The notes under the pieces are model-generated. The model had not been told where the DNA came from. It ran no database searches and worked only from the letters and a program-made list of their open reading frames with translations. From NCBI GenBank assembly GCA_902798595.1, contig CADBXE010000011.1, positions 1-42,731 on the forward strand: DNA of 42,731 nucleotides, given 5' to 3'. Below, in pieces: positions 15,765 through 24,267 of the stretch. Positions within the stretch are counted from its first letter, which is position 1. Each line of letters starts with the position of its first letter. The stretch comes from an uncultured Erysipelotrichaceae bacterium (lineage in GTDB: Bacteria > Bacillota_I > Bacilli_A > RFN20 > CAG-826). The position numbers were made by a program, and so were the translations under genes.

Positions 15765-18700
15765 TTATTCATCTTTCCAAGCAGCTTTGTTCTTAGCAGC
15801 GGTAACAACGTTTTCTGTTGGGCTACCAAATTTACCAGTTGCTGGATCTTTAATTCTTAAGTCATAAACGATTTCAATGGTCCAGTAGCGATTATAGTTA
15901 TCAACGATGAATGGTTTATCATCATATTTTTCATTGTCTTGATCATCAATCTTTTGTGCTCTCATGATTTCTTTTCTGATTGCATCAGCGGTTGAAGCAT
16001 CAATTGTGATTGTGTAGCTACCATCATCGTTTGGCTTGATAGAAGGATTCTTTTCTAAGTCAACGAAGACATATGTTTGACCGTAGTAGACATAAACACT
16101 AATACGTTTGAGTTTCAAATCAATAGAATCGTGTTGGAAGAATTCCGCGGCGACTTTAAATGATGCACCATTGTTGAAATCAGACTTATCGCCGTAATCC
16201 ATATAGGCAATCTTCACGGATTTGATGAATTGACCTTTTTCGACAACACCACCATGGTCGGCAACGTTCCATAAGGCATCGAAGGACCAAATCTTGTCAT
16301 CGTAGATGATTGGTGTTTCTTCGTCAACGACGGATGTATCGGTACCCCAGTTAAGAGTGAAACCTGAAGAGTTATCGCTCTTTAAGACTTCTAAGAAGTT
16401 TAATGGGTTGTATGTGTTACCACTAATAGCACCGAAAGCTAAGTCGAATTGACCTTTCATCATGTATTCGTTGTAAACATCTTGCCAGTTTTTAACGGCT
16501 TTTTGTTCAACTTCAAGTTTGACTGTGCCACCAGAAACTCTTTCATCATTGAAAGCGGTTTCGAAGTAGTTCTTAATATCATTACCATATTCAGTGACAT
16601 CTGTTTCATACATCCATCTAATATGGATTTTAATAATTGTTGGTTTGGCTTTTGTGCCTTTAACAATAGCTTTTCTCCTAACTAATTCATCAACAGCAGC
16701 TTTGAAGCAAATGACTGCTTTATCGTATGAATAACCATATAAGGATTTGCCTGCGTCATCATAGACTTGGTAAGCAGCAACGGCTTCTTTGTGAGCATCG
16801 GTGTCATTATAGGAAACACCGTTTTCTGGATCTGCTAAGTAAGAATCAGCAAAGTAGTTAATGGATGGGTTAACACCACGGTTGTCAGCAAATTGTTGAC
16901 GGTTGATGGAGTAGAATAAGCCCTTTAAGAAGTTATCATTACTCATCCAAGGTTTAACGTCCCAGTTAGAACCTTCTGGGTTGATTTTGCCACCTTTAGC
17001 GAATAATTTATTCCAAGTATCTTGGTCACAAGAGTTAACGTTTAATTTGAATGTAGAGTCACCTCTTGTTTTGTAAACACCTGGTTTGTTGTCTTCTTCT
17101 TTGAGGTGTTTGTATGGAATACCACAGGAGTCGACTAGGCCAGCGTTGAATTGATCATAAATCGCATCAGCGTTGCTGGAAGCGTCGATAACTAATAACT
17201 TAACGCCTGGGATGTTATATCTACCAGCTTCGTTATAAGTATTGTTTCTCTTGAAGGTAATGTCTTGGCCTTCATGCCATTGTTCTAACATGAATGGACC
17301 AACGGACATTGTCATATCCATAATTTTGCCAGAGTGGCTACCTAAGGAAGCATGGTCAGTGAATGTACCATATCTCTTAGCACCAGCAGCGAGAGAACCC
17401 GCACCGATGGTGTTAATGAATTCTTCGCACATAGGTGATAATAAATTAGAAGATAATTGATACATAGCGGTGAATCTATCGATAGCGTTAATTAATTCGA
17501 TTTCGATAAAGTCACTATTATTTGTATCATCGTGGCCGGTTTTAATACCTAATTCACCACTATCTTTCATTTGAGTCCAAGTGGATAATTCTTGGTCGTT
17601 ATCAGCGTTTTCTGTTTTATTGTAGTAAGACATGGCGCCTTTAATACCATAGGAGGTATCATAAGCCATTTCTTTACCACGTTTTTGCTTATGATTACCG
17701 GTGAGGATGAAACGATAAGCAAATTCATAGTCAGCGATTGTGATTGGTCTATTTTCAAATGTGTGACCATCCCAAGCAGCACCTTGATAACGGAAGAAGA
17801 CGTCGCCTGTTTTGACGTAAATTCTCCATCTCTTGTATAAACCGACTGGGTTTGGATCTTCTTCGCCCATTTTGACTTCTTCGAATGTACCGTCGTTATC
17901 CTTATCGTACATTGGAATTGGTCTATCAAAGTCTTTAGAAGTACCATTCTTGTCTTTGATTTTGTCTTGGGCAAGAACTGGATACCAAACATAACCTGTC
18001 TTGGTTTTGTTCATCTTTGTGCCCCAGTAAGAAGAAGTGATGTAACCTTCTAAGTCGGAGACTTGGCTACCTGTATCATTTCTTGCATTGATTGTGCCTG
18101 GGTCAGAAGATGTAGCGGAGTGTAAGTAACCACGATGTGCTTGGTTACTTTCTTTATCCGCTGGCATATCGTACTTGAGTGTGCCTTCGGTTAATAAACC
18201 AAAGCCATAGCCAGTAATGTAGTTAATTGTTGGTAATTGGACACGATCAGAATATTTAACATAGCCACCATTTTCGAAAAGGGTGATACCTGTTAAGTGT
18301 TGATCCATGGCGTATTTTTCTAGTTTGCCAAGGATTTCTGTTCTTGTCTTAATAGCTTCTTCGCCTGAGGAGGAAGCATAGTTGAAACCACCATTAGCTA
18401 AGACCGCTTCAGTAACTGTAACTGAAACTGTTCTAGAAACCTTGTGTGTTTCTTCGTTAATAGTGAAGCTAGCTGTACCTTTTGCAACAGCGGTCACGAG
18501 ACCTGTTTCGTTAACAGTTGCAATTTCAGGGTTCTTAGCTGTGTATTTGAAGCTTCTTTTTGCTTCACCAGCATTGGTTTCGCTGATTTGGATTTGTGCA
18601 GTTTCACCAACGTTTAAATTCTTTTTCACTGAGGCAGTGAATGAATATTCTTCTGGAATAACTGGGCCTGGTTCACTAGAACCGGTTCCAGTATTAGGAA

Positions 18701-18791
18701 CATCTGTTTTGCCATGTGGATTGCAACCAATTAATGCGCCTAAGGACATTAAGCTAGCAATAGCAAATATAAGTGCGTGTTTCTTTTTCAT
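15765..18791 (-). CDS. oppA: OppA-like peptide-binding lipoprotein with N-terminal Ig-like domain
   Basis: The 1008-residue protein has lipobox LIGC (Cys23), a short Ser/Pro linker and a Big_2-like domain at about 48-132 (PEIATVNETGLVTAVAKGTA). A long region of the SBP_bac_5 family follows, with ADYEFAYRFIL and YNEAGRYNIPGVKLLVI. Usual OppA proteins have about 540-600 residues, so this is much enlarged. It would bind peptides outside and deliver them to OppBCDF, encoded downstream in a separate operon. The ATG is 3 bases after the protease stop and has an AAGGAGG site, so it is co-transcribed with the S8 protease. Which peptides it binds cannot be told from sequence. Confidence 0.88.
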   Translation of the reverse strand: MKKKHALIFAIASLMSLGALIGCNPHGKTDVPNTGTGSSEPGPVIPEEYSFTASVKKNLNVGETAQIQISETNAGEAKRSFKYTAKNPEIATVNETGLVTAVAKGTASFTINEETHKVSRTVSVTVTEAVLANGGFNYASSSGEEAIKTRTEILGKLEKYAMDQHLTGITLFENGGYVKYSDRVQLPTINYITGYGFGLLTEGTLKYDMPADKESNQAHRGYLHSATSSDPGTINARNDTGSQVSDLEGYITSSYWGTKMNKTKTGYVWYPVLAQDKIKDKNGTSKDFDRPIPMYDKDNDGTFEEVKMGEEDPNPVGLYKRWRIYVKTGDVFFRYQGAAWDGHTFENRPITIADYEFAYRFILTGNHKQKRGKEMAYDTSYGIKGAMSYYNKTENADNDQELSTWTQMKDSGELGIKTGHDDTNNSDFIEIELINAIDRFTAMYQLSSNLLSPMCEEFINTIGAGSLAAGAKRYGTFTDHASLGSHSGKIMDMTMSVGPFMLEQWHEGQDITFKRNNTYNEAGRYNIPGVKLLVIDASSNADAIYDQFNAGLVDSCGIPYKHLKEEDNKPGVYKTRGDSTFKLNVNSCDQDTWNKLFAKGGKINPEGSNWDVKPWMSNDNFLKGLFYSINRQQFADNRGVNPSINYFADSYLADPENGVSYNDTDAHKEAVAAYQVYDDAGKSLYGYSYDKAVICFKAAVDELVRRKAIVKGTKAKPTIIKIHIRWMYETDVTEYGNDIKNYFETAFNDERVSGGTVKLEVEQKAVKNWQDVYNEYMMKGQFDLAFGAISGNTYNPLNFLEVLKSDNSSGFTLNWGTDTSVVDEETPIIYDDKIWSFDALWNVADHGGVVEKGQFIKSVKIAYMDYGDKSDFNNGASFKVAAEFFQHDSIDLKLKRISVYVYYGQTYVFVDLEKNPSIKPNDDGSYTITIDASTADAIRKEIMRAQKIDDQDNEKYDDKPFIVDNYNRYWTIEIVYDLRIKDPATGKFGSPTENVVTAAKNKAAWKDE

Positions 18792-18794
18792 ATA

Positions 18795-21700
18795 CTATTT
18801 ACCTCCTTCTTTTCTTCTCTTAAGGAATAGTACTGCACCACCCATTAAAGCTGGGATGGCAATGATTGCGCTCACTGAAGCGAGTGCGCCTTTGCAGCCT
18901 TTCTTGGCTGGGGCAGCTGGTTCAGAGCTTGATTCTGCTGGAGCAGAGGAGCTTGGTTCAGATGAACTTGGAGCGGAAGAATTTGGAATTTCCACTTCTT
19001 CAGCTGGTTCACTTGGTTTTGGATCTTCATAGATTGGTTCACCAGTAGCAGCAAACTTAGCTAATTTAAGATTGCCGTTAATTGTCACGGTTTCACCATT
19101 TTCGGTATCGACGAAGGACACCTTGTTATCAGCAGAAACTGTGAAGTCATGATATGAAGCAAGACCTTCGCCTTGGACAATTGTATATCCGGCCGCGAAG
19201 CTCTTTTCATTATTTAAATGAACGATAGCGCCTGTTTCGCCTCTTGCGAAGTCACCAGCGGCAATATATAGTCTCTTGGTTTGTGAGCCTTCAGATACTT
19301 CTTCGATACATTGATCAACAAATGCTTTTGTTTCGTCAATGTAGTATTTGTTGGCTGTGGCATCGTATTGGACATCAACATAGTTGTAACCGAGAATAGC
19401 GTATGAAAGTTTTGTATCTTCAAGATAGATTCTCACGCGGTTTGCACCGTCTTTTCTATATTGAGCAATGCTAGAAACGACTGGGGCTTCAGAGTCAATA
19501 TTCATATCGTATGACTTGCTGACCCAAGTATTTGTAGCGGCTAATTGATAATTGAATGTTAATTCGTATTTGCCGCTTGGGAATCTTTCGCCTGTTGTTT
19601 CATCATATAAAGGAACAATCGCGTACGCTCTATGGGCAACATAACCACCGGATAAGTAGTTAACGTGTGATTTCCATAATGCCCATCTATCAGCAGTGTC
19701 ACCACTGAGCATATCCACTAAAGCGGAAGTATAGACGGCTTTGCCTGTTTCTTTATTTGTGATTGTAAAGAAGTTTTCTTTAACTGATCTCAAAATGAAT
19801 TGTTGAATAATCATTGTGTTGGTGTTCTTACCACCGACATAGATGTTATCTTTAGCGTTATCAACGTATTCACCAGTAATTGGATCTGTACCAACGTTTT
19901 GGAAGCCAACTAAATCATTGAATGCTAAGTCATTAGTTAAGACTTTGTCAGTATTGATTGCAGATGGGCTTTCAGCATAACCAGCGACAATCATGGATTC
20001 CATATTAGCTTGATCTTTACCGACTAAAGAAGCGGCAATATCGTTAGCTAAGTATGATGGATAGACCTTTGTTGGATCCTTTTCGAAGTTGAATGGTTCG
20101 GTAACTGGAACTTTTTCATAACTGGCGTCAGGATTCTTATCTGCACCAGCGTAGAAGCCTAAATATGGGATGGATAAGTCTTCGTGGCCATCTTTACTTG
20201 TTAATGTCACATAGCCTTCAATCATGCAACCATATTCATAAACGTCTAAGATTTCGTTCTTGCGTTCTTCTGATAAAGAATAAGGATTAACATTGATTGT
20301 GTTTTCACCTGGATTAACAGTCACTGTTTGGCCAGTAACTTCGTCAATGACAACATCCATTGTGGATTGAGCTGTGTAACTTGGAAGTGGATCCCAACTA
20401 ACACCATTTGTTGAGGAGTTGTAGTAATAGCCTTTGGCAATGACAGTCTTCTTGGAGTTGACTGTGCCAGCACCAATGGCAATTTTATTATCTTGATCGA
20501 ATTGATAATCTTCTGCAGTAGCATAGTATTCAATATCTTTGCCAGCATAGAAGGCATCTTTGAATGCAACATCACCAGCGGCTGTGACCACTCTCTTTAA
20601 TTGAGGATCATAGAATTTCATACCACTGAAATTATCAATTTTTTCAACAGTACCTTTGAAATTGTATTCTTTTGTGACGATATCATTTGGATGAGCAATA
20701 GCAGGTCTCATGACAGTTAATTTAACGTCATATTCTCTAGCTTGTTCACTTTCGTTGTGGGCCAAGAATGATAATTTAAGATCACCTTTAGCGATATCTT
20801 CACTATATCTTAATGCGATTTTGGATTTGCCAATCTTGTTGCCGTTAAGATCAAGACCTTCAAGATATACGTCTGTTCTTAAAGCACCACCGATATCAGC
20901 CATACCAGCACCTTGAATTCTTGGTGAAGTAAGAGTTTTCTTATTGTCTTCAGGGTTGGCGAGATAGTCATTCATTGGGTTGGCTGTAGACATTAATCTC
21001 ATGTTAACTGTGTCTTTATAGGCATTAATTTGAGCTTGCTCTTCTTCAGTAACAGCGCGACCAGCTTGTTTGGCGGCTCTGTAGACTGGAGCGGTGGCTT
21101 GAGATGTTAACACAGCTTGTGCACCAGCAAAGTTAGGCGCGGACATAGATGTACCACTTAAATATTGGTAACATTTGTTCCAATATTCTGGCTTAGTGTG
21201 ATCAGACTTTTTGATGTTTGACATCGCGTGTTCTGGGACAGCACCTCTGATGTTGTCACCAGGAGCAGTGATTTCTGGTTTTAAGTCTAAGTCGAATGTC
21301 GCACCATCAGAGGAGAAACTGCTTGTTGTATATTTAGCAGGGTTATCACTGACTTGCTTATCAATAATTGTGAATGTGCCGGAACGTTTTGACTCAAAGA
21401 ATGGTTTATCTTTGTAAAGAACAAGGGCACATGGAATTGTTGGATTGAAGCCATCACCGAAGACACAGCGGAAGTTGAAGCTGGAAGCGGTTGGGTCGTT
21501 GTTAATGATAACAATGGCTCTGGCTTTTTTGCTAACTGCGGTAGCGTATTTATCAGCGAATGATGTACTACCACGGTTAACGATGACAACTTTTCTAGTG
21601 GCATCAATGCCTTCATAATCGGAAGATGTGCCGAATCCAGGGATATAAACCCATGGTAAGCCATCACCGTGATAGATATCTGTCATACGAATTTCTTCTT

Positions 21701-23066
21701 CGTAATCGTCATCATAACCTTGTTTATTAACGATTTGGTCTTCAAATGCGATATTTTGATTATCGATTTGGAAAGCGTTTTCGTAGAAAATCTTTGTTGG
21801 GTGACCAGAAGCAATTGTCATGCTATCAACGTTATTGGCATAACCTGACATAATACCTGTTTCAACTGATTCTGGCATCCAGTTAGCATAAGCACCAGAT
21901 GATGCATATGATGTTTTACCAGAGTTACCAGCGGAAATAGAAGTTAAAATGTGATTTGCTTTAAGTTTGCTTAATGTCCTCATGGTGATGGAACCACTAT
22001 CGAAGTCATTTAAGTCATTACCTAAGGACATGTTAATGCCATCAACTTTTAACTTAATGCAGTCTTCTAAGGCATCAAGGACGGATGTGTCATAAGCACC
22101 GGTGTGGGTACTTAAACCAAGTTTTTCGCCTAAGCCTTTTGCATCATAGTCAGTGAAGACTTTCATTAACGCTAATTGAGCTTTTGGAGCAATGCCTTTG
22201 TATTGAGGCGCATTGGCGGAAGTAATGGAAGAAACGTGTGAGCCGTGATATGAGAGGTCGCTATGGACATCATATTGTGGTGTGCCACGTTTACCATAGA
22301 TTTTGGTATAACCACCATAGTCATAGTAGAAAGGAACTTTGTTGTTGTAATACATAGAACCTTCTTGACCAGCGGTTTTGCCTGATTCTCTATATCCTGC
22401 TTTCAATGCAGGGTTTGGCTTGTTGTTGTCGTCTATTTCAACAAACATTTCGCCGATACTGTCAAATGTGTATTTAACAGCAACATCGTCGTCTAATGGT
22501 GAATAGACTTCGTGATTCCAGGCTACGCCATGATCTCTATCATCTGGATTGCCAGTGTAGCCTCTTAAATGGAATTCGTTATCCAAGATAGCAATAAGGG
22601 TGCCTTCACCTTCATTGGTATCTTCAGGCATATTCATGGTTTCAGCAGAGATATTCTTGCTTTCATCGATTGCATCGCCAGTGCTACCTTCGCCTAGTGG
22701 GATATAACCATCTTGGTTGATTTCTCTCACCCAGTGCATTTTGTCAACGGTAACGCTTTTGACGCCAGGAACTGATTTAATGCTTTCAATATCGTTTGAG
22801 TTAACTTCAAGAATAAAGGCGTTGTTTAAGACTGTGTAATGACCAAGCATTCTAATGTTTGGTGTTGCTGCTGCCTTAATGTTGTTATAGACAGCAAATT
22901 GTGTCTTTTTGGCACCTTCTTCGCTCAATTTGTCAATGTTCTTATCAACTTCGACAATGATGCGAGCATCTCTCTCAGGTAAGTCTTTGATATTGGCTGC
23001 TGTTGCGCTACAAGCTGCTAGAATCAATGTACCAGTAGCACAGAGTAGTAGTCCCAGTTTTTTCAT
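18795..23066 (-). CDS. Surface S8 (subtilisin-like) protease, lipobox plus C-terminal anchor
   Basis: The 1423-residue precursor has lipobox LAAC (Cys19) and an I9-like propeptide (about 35-112). A subtilisin domain has Asp162 in AILDNEF, His274 in YHGSHV, Asn381 in SAGNSG and Ser640 in GTSMSAPN. A PA domain (about 460-560) is inserted before the catalytic serine, as in C5a-peptidase and lactocepin-type enzymes. Beta-rich regions follow, then a Ser/Pro/Glu-rich linker, the motif KKGCKG, a membrane helix (about 1390-1415) and a basic end (KRRKEGGK). It is probably a cell-bound protease that makes peptides for the Opp system encoded downstream. Catalytic residues look intact. The operon promoter is at 23118-23145 and the ribosome site is AGGAGG. 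Confidence 0.95.
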   Translation of the reverse strand: MKKLGLLLCATGTLILAACSATAANIKDLPERDARIIVEVDKNIDKLSEEGAKKTQFAVYNNIKAAATPNIRMLGHYTVLNNAFILEVNSNDIESIKSVPGVKSVTVDKMHWVREINQDGYIPLGEGSTGDAIDESKNISAETMNMPEDTNEGEGTLIAILDNEFHLRGYTGNPDDRDHGVAWNHEVYSPLDDDVAVKYTFDSIGEMFVEIDDNNKPNPALKAGYRESGKTAGQEGSMYYNNKVPFYYDYGGYTKIYGKRGTPQYDVHSDLSYHGSHVSSITSANAPQYKGIAPKAQLALMKVFTDYDAKGLGEKLGLSTHTGAYDTSVLDALEDCIKLKVDGINMSLGNDLNDFDSGSITMRTLSKLKANHILTSISAGNSGKTSYASSGAYANWMPESVETGIMSGYANNVDSMTIASGHPTKIFYENAFQIDNQNIAFEDQIVNKQGYDDDYEEEIRMTDIYHGDGLPWVYIPGFGTSSDYEGIDATRKVVIVNRGSTSFADKYATAVSKKARAIVIINNDPTASSFNFRCVFGDGFNPTIPCALVLYKDKPFFESKRSGTFTIIDKQVSDNPAKYTTSSFSSDGATFDLDLKPEITAPGDNIRGAVPEHAMSNIKKSDHTKPEYWNKCYQYLSGTSMSAPNFAGAQAVLTSQATAPVYRAAKQAGRAVTEEEQAQINAYKDTVNMRLMSTANPMNDYLANPEDNKKTLTSPRIQGAGMADIGGALRTDVYLEGLDLNGNKIGKSKIALRYSEDIAKGDLKLSFLAHNESEQAREYDVKLTVMRPAIAHPNDIVTKEYNFKGTVEKIDNFSGMKFYDPQLKRVVTAAGDVAFKDAFYAGKDIEYYATAEDYQFDQDNKIAIGAGTVNSKKTVIAKGYYYNSSTNGVSWDPLPSYTAQSTMDVVIDEVTGQTVTVNPGENTINVNPYSLSEERKNEILDVYEYGCMIEGYVTLTSKDGHEDLSIPYLGFYAGADKNPDASYEKVPVTEPFNFEKDPTKVYPSYLANDIAASLVGKDQANMESMIVAGYAESPSAINTDKVLTNDLAFNDLVGFQNVGTDPITGEYVDNAKDNIYVGGKNTNTMIIQQFILRSVKENFFTITNKETGKAVYTSALVDMLSGDTADRWALWKSHVNYLSGGYVAHRAYAIVPLYDETTGERFPSGKYELTFNYQLAATNTWVSKSYDMNIDSEAPVVSSIAQYRKDGANRVRIYLEDTKLSYAILGYNYVDVQYDATANKYYIDETKAFVDQCIEEVSEGSQTKRLYIAAGDFARGETGAIVHLNNEKSFAAGYTIVQGEGLASYHDFTVSADNKVSFVDTENGETVTINGNLKLAKFAATGEPIYEDPKPSEPAEEVEIPNSSAPSSSEPSSSAPAESSSEPAAPAKKGCKGALASVSAIIAIPALMGGAVLFLKRRKEGGK

Positions 23067-23080
23067 ACTTTACCTCCTGT

Positions 23081-23098
23081 TGTGTATGTACGTACACA
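23081..23098. promoter_or_regulatory. Inverted repeat in the leader of the S8 protease mRNA
   Basis: TGTGTA and TACACA arms flank six bases in the leader between the promoter and the ribosome site. It could be an operator just downstream of the transcription start or a small mRNA hairpin; no T-tract follows. Confidence 0.4.
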
Positions 23099-23117
23099 GA
23101 AAAATGTTATGCCTACC

Positions 23118-23145
23118 ATTATACACGCATGAGAAAGTATGTAAA
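23118..23145 (-). promoter_or_regulatory. Promoter of the S8 protease-OppA-lipoprotein operon
   Basis: TTTACA (23140-23145) and TATAAT (23118-23123) on the minus strand are 16 bases apart. The predicted leader is about 45 bases and carries AGGAGG 6 bases before the ATG. Confidence 0.7.
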
Positions 23146-23198
23146 GCGATTTTTTCAAAACGCAAAATAGTCTATAAACTTACAAAAAAGTCTGATTA

Positions 23199-23612
23199 TT
23201 ACTGAAAATTATATATAACACGTAAAATTATAAATGCTATACAAAGAGCCAATCCTGCAACAATGATTGCAACGAAATTGTAACCAGAATTGTTTCGTTT
23301 TTCGCCTTTATTTGCCTTATAATCCACAAAATCGCCGCCTTTGCGGGGGTTTTTAGAAAATAAAACGTGGCCTAATTGAATAAAACCAAACGAAAACATA
23401 TCAAACATGCCTAAATGCGCCATCCAAGCAAGTAGTCCGGATAACAAAACAAAAAGGCCGCCAATAGTCATGCCATCAACCGCGCTAAGGAACGTTCTAT
23501 TTCTTAAAAAGAAATAAATAAGAAAAATAGTCACTCCCACTAATATTGAAATTAGGAATGTGATGAGGTTTTCCAACCAGTGTTTTCTAATTTGTTCAAG
23601 CGCTCTTTTCAT
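23199..23612 (-). CDS. DUF3899-like small membrane protein
   Basis: The 137-residue protein has two N-terminal membrane helices (about 14-36 and 43-66), an amphipathic stretch (GMFDMFSFGFIQL), a short polar loop and a third helice near the C terminus (about 112-134). The pattern matches the DUF3899 family of Firmicutes membrane proteins, whose function is unknown; the match is from memory of the pattern. The ATG at 23612 follows a TAAAAT box by 6 bases without a Shine-Dalgarno site. It lies between the protease operon and the GNAT gene, with no clear terminator of its own. Confidence 0.75.
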   Translation of the reverse strand: MKRALEQIRKHWLENLITFLISILVGVTIFLIYFFLRNRTFLSAVDGMTIGGLFVLLSGLLAWMAHLGMFDMFSFGFIQLGHVLFSKNPRKGGDFVDYKANKGEKRNNSGYNFVAIIVAGLALCIAFIILRVIYNFQ

Positions 23613-23618
23613 ACATTA

Positions 23619-23624
23619 ATTTTA
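23619..23624 (-). promoter_or_regulatory. -10 box of the DUF3899-like gene, predicted leaderless
   Basis: TAAAAT ends 6 bases before the ATG. The -35 region is weak, so this call rests on spacing and on the similar arrangement at five other genes here. Confidence 0.4.
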
Positions 23625-23664
23625 CACTCTATAAAAAGTTACCAAATGTTCAATTAGTAAACAA

Positions 23665-24186
23665 TTATTTTTTATTATCAATTTCGTAATATAGACAACG
23701 ATGTTCCGCGTTTCGATACGTTACTATTTCTACTTTTTCAATACTGTGCATGCCCGCTTTTTGCATCACTCTTCCACTAGCAGGATTGTTTTCAAAGTGC
23801 GCTGCTTGCACCACTTTTATCCCTATTCTGAATAGTTCGTCAATAGACACTTTTAATGCTTCTGTAGCGTATCCTTTGTTCCATTCTATAGGGTCGATAA
23901 AATATCCTAATTCTATAACCTCGTTTTCTAAAGACACCTGATTGATATATCCAATGATTTTATTCTGTGAATAAATACCATAAACAAAGCGTTCTTTATT
24001 TAGTGTGGAATTACGTATTCTTTGAAAAAAGTTTTCCCGCTCCTCTTCACTACTTAAATCAGGAAGCATATAACTCTTTTTAACAAGCGGATTTTCCACG
24101 ATTTTTAGAAGATCTTTCTTGTCGTTTTCTAAGATTGATTTTAAGGTCAATCTATCAGTCGATAATTGCTCTTTTCTTTCTAACAT
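23665..24186 (-). CDS. GNAT acetyltransferase (RimJ/RimL type)
   Basis: The 173-residue protein begins LERKEQLSTDRLTLKSI, the typical opening of RimJ/RimL-like N-acetyltransferases. It has the strand-loop region NKIIGYINQV and acetyl-CoA-binding motif A as ELGYFIDPIEWNKGYATEA, followed by NNPASGRVMQKAGM. Such enzymes acetylate protein N termini or small amines; the substrate here is unknown. The open frame extends 5 codons further to 24201. The ATG at 24184-24186 lies 6 bases after a perfect TATAAT and coincides with the expected transcription start, so I chose it. No Shine-Dalgarno site is present. Confidence 0.88.
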   Translation of the reverse strand: MLERKEQLSTDRLTLKSILENDKKDLLKIVENPLVKKSYMLPDLSSEEERENFFQRIRNSTLNKERFVYGIYSQNKIIGYINQVSLENEVIELGYFIDPIEWNKGYATEALKVSIDELFRIGIKVVQAAHFENNPASGRVMQKAGMHSIEKVEIVTYRNAEHRCLYYEIDNKK

Positions 24187-24192
24187 ACACAC

Positions 24193-24198
24193 ATTATA
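24193..24198 (-). promoter_or_regulatory. -10 box of the GNAT gene, predicted leaderless start
   Basis: TATAAT on the minus strand ends 6 bases before the ATG at 24186. Its weak -35 region (TTTAAA) adjoins the T-tract of the preceding M13 peptidase terminator. Confidence 0.55.
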
Positions 24199-24220
24199 CA
24201 TGTATGCCTGATTTATTTAA

Positions 24221-24250
24221 AAAGAAAAGAGCGCTCGTGTGAACGCTCTT
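24221..24250 (-). terminator. Rho-independent terminator of the second M13 peptidase gene
   Basis: A 10-bp stem (AAGAGCGTTC / GAGCGCTCTT) with a 4-base loop is followed by TTCTTT. The stem core is nearly the same as in the terminator of the paralogous gene at 27182, so it was duplicated with the gene. Confidence 0.9.
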
Positions 24251-24267
24251 ATTAAAAAGTTTCGATA

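Noticed and set aside
18382..19032. A 216-codon plus-strand open frame opposite the OppA and S8 genes
   Set aside because: It is antisense to two well-supported coding regions, has no ribosome site, and its Ser/Ala/Leu-rich sequence is the mirror of codon bias and of the Ser/Pro linker on the other strand.
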